This document shows positions 16,645 to 24,873 of a stretch of 64,000 nt of DNA, one piece after another. Location: assembly GCA_000830255.1 (NCBI GenBank), contig JQIT01000004.1, positions 186,001 through 250,000 on the forward strand, in the 5' to 3' direction. The position numbers were made by a program, and so were the translations under genes. Position 1 is the first letter of the stretch, and the number at the start of each line of letters is the position of its first letter. Origin of the DNA: Sulfuricurvum sp. PC08-66. GTDB taxonomy: Bacteria; Campylobacterota; Campylobacteria; Campylobacterales; Sulfurimonadaceae. Below the pieces are notes generated by a model. The model made no database searches. It worked only from the letters and a program-made list of their open reading frames with translations, and was not told where the DNA came from.

Positions 16645-18258
16645 ATGCCAAACCTAGACAAAATTCCCAACAAACCTGAATGCCAAGCGTGTCCCCTCAC
16701 CTTCGCCTATGACGAAGTGACACTGCTCTATGAGATTGCGCAGATGCTTGCCACCTCCGCCGAGGTAGAGACCACCATCGAAAAGGCGATGCGTCTGCTC
16801 AAACGTCACTCCTATTTGGAGCGTTGTGCACTTTTTATGCTCAACGACGAGGGCAAAATCCTAGAGCTTTTCGCCTCCATCGATTTGACTCCCCAACAGC
16901 GCAAAATGGCGACCTACCGCGTAGGCGAAGGTGCCACAGGACTTGCCGCCCAAAGCGGTGAACCTGTCGTCATCGAGAACATCCACAACAATATCAACTA
17001 CCTCAACAAACTAGGCACCGTCAATACCAAATCGGTCTCCTACGTAGCCGTACCGCTGATACGTGAAGATGGCGTACTCGGTGTCATCTCTGCCAATATG
17101 AACGCCAACGCCATGATAAATTTCGACGACATCGTGCGCATGCTCACCATCGTAGGGTCGCTTTTCGGGGGAATTTTGGCGATGCAACGCCGCTATGAGA
17201 GCGAAAAAGAGAGCCTCACGCAGCTCAAAACCTACTACAAAGACCAAGTCCTCGATGAGTACAAATTCGAAAACATCATCGGACGTAGCACCAAAATGCG
17301 CCAGATTTTCAGCATGCTAGAGACGGTAGCGCCTAGCACAGCGACGATTCTCGTGCGGGGCGAGACAGGTACAGGTAAAGAGCTTATCGCTACAGCCGTG
17401 CACAATCTCAGTCCGCGCAAAAATGGCCCGCTGATTAAGCTCAACTGTGCGGCTATTAGCGAAACGCTTCTTGAATCGGAGCTTTTTGGACACGAAAAAG
17501 GCGCCTTCACCGATGCCAAAGAGATGCGCAAAGGGCGCTTCGAACTTGCCGACGGTGGGACGCTCTTCCTCGATGAGATAGGCGATATTAGTATGGGATT
17601 GCAGGTGAAATTGCTACGTATTTTGCAAGAGCAGGAGTTCGAGCGCGTGGGCGGTACCAAAACCATCAAGACCGATGTGCGCCTCGTCGCCGCGACCAAT
17701 CGCAACCTCGAAGAGATGGTCAAAAAGGGAGAGTTTCGAGAGGATTTGTACTATCGACTCAATGTCATTCCTGTCAATTTGCCGCCGCTTCGCGAGCGCT
17801 ACGAAGATGTGAAGCTCTTGGTCGAGCACTATTTGCACAAATTTTGCAAACTCCACCGCAAAGAGATGCATTTTTCCAAACCTGCTATCGAGCTGTTGCT
17901 TGATTATCCATGGCCGGGTAATATTCGCGAGCTACAAAACACCATGGAGCGCATCGTACTTATTTGTCCAGAGGGTGAAATCGCCCCTGCGATGCTAGAC
18001 CATGTACTGCCCTTCAATTACCAAAAATTGCATGCGCAAACCGCTCCTCAAGCCACTGTAGCGCCTATCGAGAGACCAAGCGCACCGTCAAGTGCCCCTG
18101 TGAAAATGACCAAGGGCAAGCTCCAAGATATTGAGCGTGAATCGATACTGCAAGCCCTCATCGACAATCACGGCATCCAGACCAAAGCCGCCACCCAATT
18201 GGGTATGACCGCGCGTCAAATAGGCTACAAGATGAAAAAATACGATATTGATATGTAG
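16645..18258 (+). CDS. nifA: NifA-type sigma-54 transcription activator
   Basis: The 537 residues have a GAF domain (about 25-180), a sigma-54 activator AAA+ domain with GETGTGKE (239-246), GAFTDA (286-291) and GGTLFLDEIGD (304-314), and a C-terminal Fis-type helix-turn-helix ending in RQIGYKMKKY. This is the NifA layout. The linker before the DNA-binding domain lacks the cysteine motif of oxygen-sensitive rhizobial NifA. Two cysteines near the N-terminus (ECQACP) are the only obvious thiols there. A ribosome site AGGGGG precedes the ATG. It should activate the -24/-12 promoters of this region. Confidence 0.9.
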   Translation: MPNLDKIPNKPECQACPLTFAYDEVTLLYEIAQMLATSAEVETTIEKAMRLLKRHSYLERCALFMLNDEGKILELFASIDLTPQQRKMATYRVGEGATGLAAQSGEPVVIENIHNNINYLNKLGTVNTKSVSYVAVPLIREDGVLGVISANMNANAMINFDDIVRMLTIVGSLFGGILAMQRRYESEKESLTQLKTYYKDQVLDEYKFENIIGRSTKMRQIFSMLETVAPSTATILVRGETGTGKELIATAVHNLSPRKNGPLIKLNCAAISETLLESELFGHEKGAFTDAKEMRKGRFELADGGTLFLDEIGDISMGLQVKLLRILQEQEFERVGGTKTIKTDVRLVAATNRNLEEMVKKGEFREDLYYRLNVIPVNLPPLRERYEDVKLLVEHYLHKFCKLHRKEMHFSKPAIELLLDYPWPGNIRELQNTMERIVLICPEGEIAPAMLDHVLPFNYQKLHAQTAPQATVAPIERPSAPSSAPVKMTKGKLQDIERESILQALIDNHGIQTKAATQLGMTARQIGYKMKKYDIDM

Positions 18259-18328
18259 CGTTTTGTCACACTTTTATCAAAATATGCCGATAATAAAAAA
18301 TAACTGATGATAAATCGTTATTTTGCTT

Positions 18329-18334
18329 TATAAT
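18329..18334 (+). promoter_or_regulatory. TATAAT -10 element after nifA
   Basis: A perfect TATAAT preceded by an extended TGCTT lies 71 bases after the nifA stop and 37 bases before a small membrane-protein frame. It suggests that the 240-base gap after nifA is transcribed. Confidence 0.4.
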
Positions 18335-18370
18335 AGCCGCTTTAAATTTGATGCATGGGTGCAAAAATAG

Positions 18371-18490
18371 ATGGAAACAATGGGTCTGGGTTTCGTGTCG
18401 TATATGGTGTTGGGGATTTTGGTCGCGGTCTTTTTTGTGAAGCTTGCTTCCGTGAGCTACAAAGAGGAGCCAACAAAGGCTCGACGCTAA
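18371..18490 (+). CDS. Candidate 39-residue single-span membrane protein
   Basis: An ATG opens a 39-codon frame. It encodes a short polar start, one hydrophobic helix (YMVLGILVAVFFVKLA) and a basic tail ending TKARR, the layout of a small inner-membrane protein. A TATAAT lies upstream, and its stop codon sits in a hairpin shared with the converging nifT stop. The ribosome site is poor, so the call is tentative. If real, it lies between nifA and nifT and has no known counterpart that I recognise. Confidence 0.4.
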   Translation: METMGLGFVSYMVLGILVAVFFVKLASVSYKEEPTKARR

Positions 18491-18504
18491 GCCAAAAGGC
18501 TTAG
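18487..18504. terminator. Hairpin between convergent stops
   Basis: CTAAGCC and GGCTTAG pair perfectly around AAAA and overlap the stop codons of the small membrane frame and of nifT. It lacks a T tail on either strand, so it may protect 3' ends or end transcription only partly. Confidence 0.5.
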
Positions 18505-18722
18505 TCATCTCCTCTGCTGACGATTTTCGCGTCGATTTCGTTGGGGAGTTTTTTGGGTGCGGGTGCGATGAACCATACGTCACCGTTGGTGAGGTTGACA
18601 TTGCCACCCCATTTTTCTTCGGTATCAAACTCCAAACTTTCGATAATCTCCTCCATATCTTTTTTCGCTACATAAAAGAGTACTTTTCCTGCGTCGTTCT
18701 CGCGTAACATTACTTTTGCCAT
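18501..18722 (-). CDS. nifT: NifT/FixU nitrogen-fixation protein
   Basis: The 73 residues match NifT, with MAKVMLRENDAGKVLFYVAKKD-like N-terminus, a WGG core and the LTNGDVWFI strand. NifT is a small cytoplasmic protein found in most nif clusters; its deletion has little effect and its role is unclear. It is the last gene of the nifU operon, 15 bases after the flavoprotein gene, with an AGGAG ribosome site. Confidence 0.9.
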   Translation of the reverse strand: MAKVMLRENDAGKVLFYVAKKDMEEIIESLEFDTEEKWGGNVNLTNGDVWFIAPAPKKLPNEIDAKIVSRGDD

Positions 18723-18737
18723 TTTATTCTCCTTGTT

Positions 18738-20396
18738 TTAGTGGTGTGAAAACCATTTTTTAAATTTATAGCGCCATGAACCAAACCGCGCCGCATCAAA
18801 AGTGACTTTATAGAAATCCTCCTTGAGTGCTATGAGATACGATGTTTTGGCGAAGCGTTTGTCATCGCGCAATTGATAATCCTCTCGATAGTGCACACCA
18901 CGACTCTCTTGGCGTGCCAACGCACTCATCACCATCGCTTGGGCGACTTCCAGAGCATTGAAAAACTCCAAAATCGCCGCCAGCTCGACATTGTTGTGAA
19001 TATCCTTGTCGACGCATCGCAAACCGTATTTGCGACGTACGAGGTAGTGAATATACTCCGACGCACTCGATAGATGGTAGGCATCACGAAAAACCCCTGC
19101 ATGACGGAAAAGCGTCTCTCCGAGGTTTTTGCGCATGGCATTGATATTGAATCTACTCTCTTCCTTGAGAATAAGTCCCACACGACGTGTTTGGCGCTCC
19201 ACGGTCGCATAATCGATAGGGGCAAAATCGCGTTTGGTAGCCGCCTTTGCCGCTTCTAGTCCTGCGATACGACCGAAGTATGCCGCCTCCAAAAGCGAAT
19301 TGCCCCCTAGACGATTAGCCCCATGCACACCTGTCGCCGCACACTCTCCAGCGGCAAAGACATACTCCATATCGGTCGAGGTATCTAGTCGCGTGGCGAT
19401 GCCTCCGATGGTGTAGTGCGCCGCTGGTGCGATAGGCAAAAGCTCTTTGGATATATCGATACCTGCACTGTTGAGAGCGAGACTGCGCGTATGTGGGAGC
19501 TTGGTCTCGAGCACCTTCTCATCGATATGACGCATATCAAGATAGACCTGATGCCCTGCCTCGATGTGACGCACGATGGCACGGCTGAGTTTGTCACGCG
19601 TGGCAAGCTCTTGGGTGAAGCGCATCCCCTTCTCATCGACGAGGTAGCCCCCCTCACCGCGTGCCGCTTCGCTAATAAGTGCGCCTGATTTGGCAAGTGT
19701 CGTGGGGTGAAACTGCACGAACTCCATATTGGACAATCGCATCCCTGCGCGTAGCGCCATCGCGATAGTGTCGCCGCTGGACTCTTGGGGATTGGTCGTG
19801 TGTCCTCGATAGATGCCTGCGAAGCCTCCGCCTGCTAGCACCAAAGATTTGCATGCTAGTGCCAAGACATGCGAATCGCTACGTCGCAACACCGTCACAC
19901 CGCTCAAACGCCCATCGAACGAGGTAATATCGAGCGCCATGTGGTTGGAGAGTATCTCTACGCCCTCCTCTCGACACTGCATGAAGAGCTTTTGGACTAT
20001 TGCCGCGCCTGTTTTGTCCGCGATGTAGCAGGTACGCTTTGCCAATGTCCCACCGAAGGGGCGTTGGGCGATGGTGCCATCTTCGCGCTTGTCGAAATTG
20101 ACCCCAAAAGTCTCTAGCTCTTGGACGATGTTAGGGGCATCTTGGCACATCTTGGAGATGGCGGCAATGGCGGCTAGACCGTCACTGCCTTCGACGGTGT
20201 CGCGTACATGTTGCGCGATGGTGTCGCTGTCGTAGGCGTACAAGACGGCATTGATACCGCCTGATGCCACGGCAGAGTTGGAGCGAAACGGCGTGCTCTT
20301 GGTCAAAAGCGCAACACTCGCACCCGTGCGACGTGCATAGAGTGCAGCATAGAGTCCTGCGATACCGCCACCTACGACCACTACATCATAGAGCAT
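18738..20396 (-). CDS. FAD-dependent fumarate reductase/L-aspartate oxidase-family protein
   Basis: The 552 residues start at an ATG with GGAGG five bases upstream. They have the dinucleotide site VVVGGGIAGLYAAL, the EFVQFHPTT segment, ARGEGGYLVDEKGMRF with catalytic-type Arg, and GVHGANRLGGNSLLEA. The N-terminal half looks like NadB and the C-terminal half like the FrdA/SdhA family, so I leave the substrate open between aspartate and fumarate/succinate. No iron-sulphur partner subunit is nearby. It is translated with the aldo/keto reductase gene, overlapping it by 11 bases, in the nifU-nifT operon. Confidence 0.8.
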   Translation of the reverse strand: MLYDVVVVGGGIAGLYAALYARRTGASVALLTKSTPFRSNSAVASGGINAVLYAYDSDTIAQHVRDTVEGSDGLAAIAAISKMCQDAPNIVQELETFGVNFDKREDGTIAQRPFGGTLAKRTCYIADKTGAAIVQKLFMQCREEGVEILSNHMALDITSFDGRLSGVTVLRRSDSHVLALACKSLVLAGGGFAGIYRGHTTNPQESSGDTIAMALRAGMRLSNMEFVQFHPTTLAKSGALISEAARGEGGYLVDEKGMRFTQELATRDKLSRAIVRHIEAGHQVYLDMRHIDEKVLETKLPHTRSLALNSAGIDISKELLPIAPAAHYTIGGIATRLDTSTDMEYVFAAGECAATGVHGANRLGGNSLLEAAYFGRIAGLEAAKAATKRDFAPIDYATVERQTRRVGLILKEESRFNINAMRKNLGETLFRHAGVFRDAYHLSSASEYIHYLVRRKYGLRCVDKDIHNNVELAAILEFFNALEVAQAMVMSALARQESRGVHYREDYQLRDDKRFAKTSYLIALKEDFYKVTFDAARFGSWRYKFKKWFSHH

Positions 20397-21507
20397 TGTC
20401 GCCTCCAAAGAGGCTTTGATACGCCTCGCGTGTGGGATTGGGCAGATAGGCTACGAGGAGATTGTCCTCGACGTGTTGCGTATCGACCGCCCCAAAGAGC
20501 GCCGATACTACATTGCCACTGCGCGCAAATTGCAGTGCACTTGCCACGTCGCTCAGCGTCGCAGTACCTAGCGCCTCACCGATATTAGGGGCGAAGATGC
20601 CCTTGAAAAGGTTCATTTGCAACAGCGATGAGGAGGCCACCAGACTCAATCCATAGCCTTGTACTGCTTGCATGAGCGTGTAGTAGCGACCATCGGGACC
20701 CTTTTGGTTGGGGTAGGTATAGGCTTCGGTCTTGACCATGTTGTAGGGTGACTGGATATAGGCGAAGTGGTGATGCTCTCCCCCTACTTCACGCGCGATT
20801 GCCACAATATCGCCTAGGCTGACATACTCGGTATGTCCCTCTTCGTAGAGGAACGCATTCCACGATGCGATGCCATAATAGGCGATTTTGCCCTCTTCTA
20901 CGAGCGCTTCAAACACCTCAAACGCCGCACGCACACGCCCCAAAAGTGTCGCATAATCGACATACCCCAACTGCGTCTCGACATTATGCAAATAGCAAAT
21001 ATCAAGCTTATCGATACCCAAATTGCGTAGCGATTGCTCTACACTCCAGCGCAAAAATTGGGGCGCGATACAGTGCTGATCGATGACCACCTCTTCGCGT
21101 GTGGCACGCCCTGCATCGAGGATATGTTGCTCTATCCATGCATAGGGATTGGGTGGAAAGGGAAAATCGAGCGGTACAAATCCCGCCTTGGAAGCGATAA
21201 TGATATTCTCACGCTTGATTTTACCCTCTGCTATTAGCTCTTGGAGTGCTTCGCCAATTTCGCGTTCACTGATTTGGTAGCGGTAGTTGATGGCGGTATC
21301 GATGTGATTTATGCCATTTAAGAGCGCCATTTTGACCGCGTTTTTGTAGTTGACGATGTAGTTCTCTTCGCGGTATGGCTCTTTGCGATAGGTGCCAAGT
21401 CCTAACCCTGAAAAGAAAAAACGCCCATCGAATCGATAGAAATCTTTGCTGTAGGTGCCAAACTGTTTGAGGTACGCAAATGTCCCCTCTTTGGTTGCAC
21501 CACGCAT
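20386..21507 (-). CDS. Aldo/keto reductase in the nifU operon
   Basis: The start is an ATG whose first bases overlap the nifU stop (TAATG), giving 373 residues. The family tetrad is visible: Asp and Tyr in HIDTAINYRY, Lys in ASKAG and His in CYLHNVE. These enzymes reduce aldehydes and ketones with NADPH in the cytoplasm. Its place between nifU and a flavoprotein gene suggests a redox step useful during nitrogen fixation, but the substrate is unknown. An upstream in-frame extension would lie inside nifU and is not credible. Confidence 0.85.
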   Translation of the reverse strand: MRGATKEGTFAYLKQFGTYSKDFYRFDGRFFFSGLGLGTYRKEPYREENYIVNYKNAVKMALLNGINHIDTAINYRYQISEREIGEALQELIAEGKIKRENIIIASKAGFVPLDFPFPPNPYAWIEQHILDAGRATREEVVIDQHCIAPQFLRWSVEQSLRNLGIDKLDICYLHNVETQLGYVDYATLLGRVRAAFEVFEALVEEGKIAYYGIASWNAFLYEEGHTEYVSLGDIVAIAREVGGEHHHFAYIQSPYNMVKTEAYTYPNQKGPDGRYYTLMQAVQGYGLSLVASSSLLQMNLFKGIFAPNIGEALGTATLSDVASALQFARSGNVVSALFGAVDTQHVEDNLLVAYLPNPTREAYQSLFGGDNAL

Positions 21508-22484
21508 TAGGTTACGATGACCTTGATAGGGGCTTTGAGTTTGAATTTGAGCATATCTTCGATACCTGCTAGCGTCGTGGTGGTGTTCATCGAGCAGCTG
21601 ATACATTCGCCTTTGTATTTGACCAATACATTGAAAACTTCACCCTCTTCGACGATATCCATCAGCTCCACGTCACCGTTGTCCGCTTTGAGTGTAGGAC
21701 GGATATACTCTTCCAAAATCGACTCGACCGATTTGATTTTTTGTACCAAGCCCATGCTTTTGAAATCACCGTTGCCGCGTGCCTCGATGATTTTTTTGCT
21801 CGCTTTTTCCGCTTCGACTTCGCGCATTACATCTGCCAAAATATCGACGATAAAGACATCGCGTACTTCATGTCCACCTGGTTTGATACACGATTTACAA
21901 AAGCCACCCGCTTTGGTGTAGTCGGTCACTTCTTCTACGGTGGTCAAGCCATTGAGCTTGATGACCTCACGTAGGGTATCTTGGCTGACGCGCGCGCACT
22001 CACAGATGATGAATTCGGTCTCGAATTCGCTCATATCGACGCCTTTGTACATCGATGCCGCTTTTTTGATGACATCGTACGCCATGACCGAACAGTGCAT
22101 TTTTTGCCCTGGGACGGCGGGGACATCGGGGGTGTCGCGTAGCGCTTTTTCGACATCGATGTTGGTGATTTTCAATGCCTCATCGACGCTCTTGCCCATG
22201 CACAGTTCCGCCATCATGTCAGAACTTGCGATAGCCGTACCACAGCCGAAGCTTTTGAATTTGGACTTTTGAATCGTGTCGTTTTTGGGGTCGATAAGCC
22301 AATAGAGACGCACCGCATCGCCACAACTCTCTGCGCCAAAGTCCGCGATGATGAGCTTGTCACCTGTCGCATCCGCCTCCTCTTGCGTAATCTCACCCAT
22401 GTGTACGGGTGTATTCATACGTCGTTGTACCTCTGTCGAGTACTCTTCCCACAGTGCGCCACCTATCAAGCTATCTCGTGCCAT
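21507..22484 (-). CDS. nifU: NifU Fe-S cluster scaffold
   Basis: The 325-residue protein has the full three-domain NifU form. The IscU-like domain has C54, C81 and C131; the central permanent [2Fe-2S] domain has C161, C163, C196 and C199; the C-terminal domain has a CISC motif. It builds Fe-S clusters for nitrogenase with sulphur from NifS, which is not encoded here. The start MARDSLIGG has AAGG eight bases upstream. It leads the operon nifU-aldo/keto reductase-flavoprotein-nifT and is divergent from the PII gene. Confidence 0.95.
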   Translation of the reverse strand: MARDSLIGGALWEEYSTEVQRRMNTPVHMGEITQEEADATGDKLIIADFGAESCGDAVRLYWLIDPKNDTIQKSKFKSFGCGTAIASSDMMAELCMGKSVDEALKITNIDVEKALRDTPDVPAVPGQKMHCSVMAYDVIKKAASMYKGVDMSEFETEFIICECARVSQDTLREVIKLNGLTTVEEVTDYTKAGGFCKSCIKPGGHEVRDVFIVDILADVMREVEAEKASKKIIEARGNGDFKSMGLVQKIKSVESILEEYIRPTLKADNGDVELMDIVEEGEVFNVLVKYKGECISCSMNTTTTLAGIEDMLKFKLKAPIKVIVT

Positions 22485-22515
22485 TCTCATCACCTTCTCA
22501 ATTGAAATCGTTCTT

Positions 22516-22531
22516 TGCCCAAGCTTTGCAA
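22516..22531 (-). promoter_or_regulatory. Weak sigma-54-like site before nifU
   Basis: The minus strand reads TTGCAAAGCTTGGGCA. It keeps the -12 GCA and part of the -24 block, with the -12 GC 33 bases from the start codon, close to the distance seen at better sites. The GG of the -24 element is not conserved, so this is only a candidate. Confidence 0.35.
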
Positions 22532-22590
22532 TTGCTATTCTCAAAGCACGATGACAATTTTGTCGTACACCTTTGTCACAGCCTAAGAGG

Positions 22591-22606
22591 TGGAACGCCT
22601 TATGCA
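22591..22606 (+). promoter_or_regulatory. Sigma-54 (-24/-12) promoter of the PII gene
   Basis: The site TGGAACGCCTTATGCA has GG and GC ten bases apart, the fixed spacing of sigma-54 promoters. The -12 GC lies 31 bases before the PII start codon, with AAGGAG between. Confidence 0.75.
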
Positions 22607-22634
22607 TGTGCCAGCAAAATGACCCAAGGAGTCT

Positions 22635-23033
22635 ATGATGGTCTTACTAACTGCGATATTCAACAAAACTTGTCTTACGGATGTGCTTCATGAGCTGTAT
22701 GAGCGCAAAATCGAAGGCGTTACGGTGAGTGAAGTGATAGGCAAAGGTGGCCTAGGATTTGTCGAGGAGAATGGTGATATCGATTTGGATCCCAAAATCC
22801 GCTTGGATATTGTGCTCTCTAACGATGAATACCTCGATAAAGCCAAAGAGGCTATCCGCTCCAACACCCAAGATATTGGCAACGGTGCAGGCAAAATGTG
22901 GGTCATTCCCGTGCTTGAAGTAGAACGCATCCGCACAGGTGAGCGCAACGAAGCGGCACTGACACAATCACGCGTAGGTCAAAAAGCACCCCGCGAAAAC
23001 TTCTACAATACTGTCGATACACCCTCTAGTTAA
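22635..23033 (+). CDS. PII-family nitrogen regulator, variant T-loop
   Basis: The 132 residues match PII: the VSEVIGKGG turn, the B-loop IGNGAGKMWV and the C-loop RIRTGERNEAAL. The T-loop is about five residues shorter than in GlnB/GlnK and lacks the Tyr51 that is uridylylated, so control must rest on ligand binding (2-oxoglutarate, ATP/ADP) or a different modification. PII proteins next to nif genes often control nitrogenase or NifA activity. It has its own sigma-54-type promoter and is divergent from nifU. A 20-residue polar tail extends past the usual end. Confidence 0.85.
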   Translation: MMVLLTAIFNKTCLTDVLHELYERKIEGVTVSEVIGKGGLGFVEENGDIDLDPKIRLDIVLSNDEYLDKAKEAIRSNTQDIGNGAGKMWVIPVLEVERIRTGERNEAALTQSRVGQKAPRENFYNTVDTPSS

Positions 23034-23057
23034 TCCCCTCCCATTTTTAGTTACAAT

Positions 23058-23081
23058 CCTTAGGAATCTACATTCCCAAGG
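23058..23081. promoter_or_regulatory. Palindrome at the desulforubrerythrin start region
   Basis: CCTT-A-GGAAT and ATTCC-C-AAGG form an inverted repeat around CTAC, just after a TACAAT -10 element and overlapping the AAGGAG ribosome site. It could be an operator for a peroxide or iron regulator or an RNA hairpin that hides the ribosome site. Confidence 0.45.
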
Positions 23082-23088
23082 AGCAAAA

Positions 23089-23736
23089 ATGCGACCCTAC
23101 GAAACCTACACCTGCAATGTCTGTGGCAATGAAGTCGAAGTCCAAAATGTTGGCGGCGGTACGCTGACGTGTTGTGGCGAAGCGATGCAACTCTCCACTA
23201 CCAATCTCACAGCGGTCAATCTCATGAAAGCCTTCGGCGGTGAGAGTATGGCGCGCAACAAATATGACCTTTTTGCGGATATCGCGCGTGAAGAGGGGTG
23301 GCATGCCGTAGAGCGCCATTTCAGAGAGGCGGCGATGAACGAGATGTATCACGCCAGAGCCGAATATAAGGCGTATCACAAACTCATCCATGGCGAAGAG
23401 ATTGACGCGACACTCGCCAACCTCGATAGCGCCATGGCAGGTGAGCACTATGAGCACACCGTGATGTATCCCAATTTTTCTGAAATTGCTACAGCGGAAG
23501 GGCACAAGGAGTTGGCGCGACTCTTCACCGCTATCGGCAAGATCGAGGTCGAGCATGAGCGCGAATATGCCGCACTCAAAGCCGCCCTCATCGAAGATGG
23601 CTTTTTTGCCTCAAGCGAGGATGAGATTTGGGTATGTGAAGTGTGTGGGCATGTCCACCATGGCAAAAAGCCCCCAGTTGCCTGCCCACTATGCAAAGTG
23701 GGACGTGAATATTTCAAACGCGAACATCTGCACTAA
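23089..23736 (+). CDS. rrc: Desulforubrerythrin (peroxidase)
   Basis: The 215 residues have three parts. An N-terminal desulforedoxin-type iron site has C9, C12, C28 and C29; a central four-helix rubrerythrin diiron domain follows; the C-terminus is a rubredoxin with CEVCG and CPLC. This is the layout of Campylobacter jejuni Rrc (desulforubrerythrin), which reduces hydrogen peroxide in the cytoplasm with NADH-derived electrons. It lies after the PII gene on the same strand but has its own -10 element. It adds to the oxygen-defence genes around the nif cluster. Confidence 0.92.
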   Translation: MRPYETYTCNVCGNEVEVQNVGGGTLTCCGEAMQLSTTNLTAVNLMKAFGGESMARNKYDLFADIAREEGWHAVERHFREAAMNEMYHARAEYKAYHKLIHGEEIDATLANLDSAMAGEHYEHTVMYPNFSEIATAEGHKELARLFTAIGKIEVEHEREYAALKAALIEDGFFASSEDEIWVCEVCGHVHHGKKPPVACPLCKVGREYFKREHLH

Positions 23737-23826
23737 AACCTTCATGAGTCTCTTTTGGAGGCTCATACTGCATTTAAAATGAGTCAATGAATTGCTCACG
23801 ATTTTTTGATTGGTTCCACTGGTTTG

Positions 23827-24399
23827 TTATAAGTTATTTTTAGTCTCTTTAATTACCAATCCAATTTTACTGTTTGGAGTAACTTCGATTTTTGGCAAAA
23901 CATCATCAGCAGTAAATGGCTGTTCATCTGCGCCAATTCCAAGTAGATAGTAGTGCTCATTGTCGATGAGTTTATAATAGAAATATCTTTGTTGTCCTCC
24001 CATTTTCACATCGCTTGGATCGAATACGAAAACCATAGAATCTTCAGCTAAAGACTCTTGAAGGGTTTTGAGTGAATCTGGATATGCTCCATTTTGTGTC
24101 TTGTAAAATTCAATAGCTTGAACTAATGTGGTAATCGCATTTTCTGAGAGTTCTGTCCTTAAATCATCATAAACTCCTCCACGTTGCATGAATCCAACAT
24201 AAAAGAGGGCTGAATAAAGCACTACTGTAAAGACAATTCCGCCCGTCCCAATTAACGCTAACTTCTTTCCTCCAGATTTTTTGGTAGTGAGTCCCCATAT
24301 GATTGCGACAAAGCCGAATAAAATACCTATCGCTGGTATAAAAGACATACCACCTATAACAAATGGGAATCTACTTAATTTTTCTTGCTGTTCGTTCAT
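23827..24399 (-). CDS. Membrane protein with pseudopilin-like C-terminal domain
   Basis: The 190 residues have two membrane helices (about 13-37 and 46-70), resembling small DUF4190-type proteins, followed by an outside domain. The latter resembles the C-terminal part of type II secretion G pseudopilins, with FYKTQNGAYPDSL and a final LGIGADEQPFTADDV. The usual pilin-like N-terminal cleavage site is absent, so it is not a pilin. Function unknown. An AAGGAG precedes the ATG. Confidence 0.65.
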   Translation of the reverse strand: MNEQQEKLSRFPFVIGGMSFIPAIGILFGFVAIIWGLTTKKSGGKKLALIGTGGIVFTVVLYSALFYVGFMQRGGVYDDLRTELSENAITTLVQAIEFYKTQNGAYPDSLKTLQESLAEDSMVFVFDPSDVKMGGQQRYFYYKLIDNEHYYLLGIGADEQPFTADDVLPKIEVTPNSKIGLVIKETKNNL

Positions 24400-24498
24400 G
24401 ATGTTGAAACTCCTTTTGATTTGTAATGTTTAAAATGAGGCAATAAACTGTTCTCAGGGTAATTTATTGGCTCCACTGATTTGACATATTTATATCTA

Positions 24499-24873
24499 TC
24501 AAAAATCTTCACGAGCAGCAATTTTATAGAGTGGATTGAATGTTTTGAGGGTGGTAGTGTGCACCTTGAAAAGCAAAGCTGCATCGACCGCCCCAATGCG
24601 CCGTTCAAACCGTTCGATAGAGATGTTTTTCACTTGAAAACAATCGATTACCGAAACCTTGGAGAGTCCATTATCACTGTGTGGTGCTATTTGAATCATC
24701 CAAGGATAATGAGCATAAGCATCTTTCCAATCGGTAATGGGCACAACCGTTCGCAATTTCAATTTACCTACTCTGTCATCGTTGATAACAAGGGCTGGTC
24801 GTGTTTTGCCAATCTCCTGACCCACTGTAGGATAGAACGTCACGAGCCACACCTCGGCTTGTTCAATACTCAT
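24499..24873 (-). CDS. MazF/PemK-family endoribonuclease toxin
   Basis: The 124 residues match MazF: EVWLVTFYPTVGQEIGKTRPALVI at the start and VVPIT in the second strand. MazF toxins cut mRNA at short sequences. The start MSIEQAEVW overlaps the antitoxin gene by 11 bases; an upstream extension would lie inside that gene. The pair sits between desulforubrerythrin and rpoN. Confidence 0.9.
   Translation of the reverse strand: MSIEQAEVWLVTFYPTVGQEIGKTRPALVINDDRVGKLKLRTVVPITDWKDAYAHYPWMIQIAPHSDNGLSKVSVIDCFQVKNISIERFERRIGAVDAALLFKVHTTTLKTFNPLYKIAAREDF

Noticed and set aside
16645-18258. Oxygen-sensing NifA of the rhizobial type
   Set aside because: The cysteine motif between the AAA+ and DNA-binding domains is absent.
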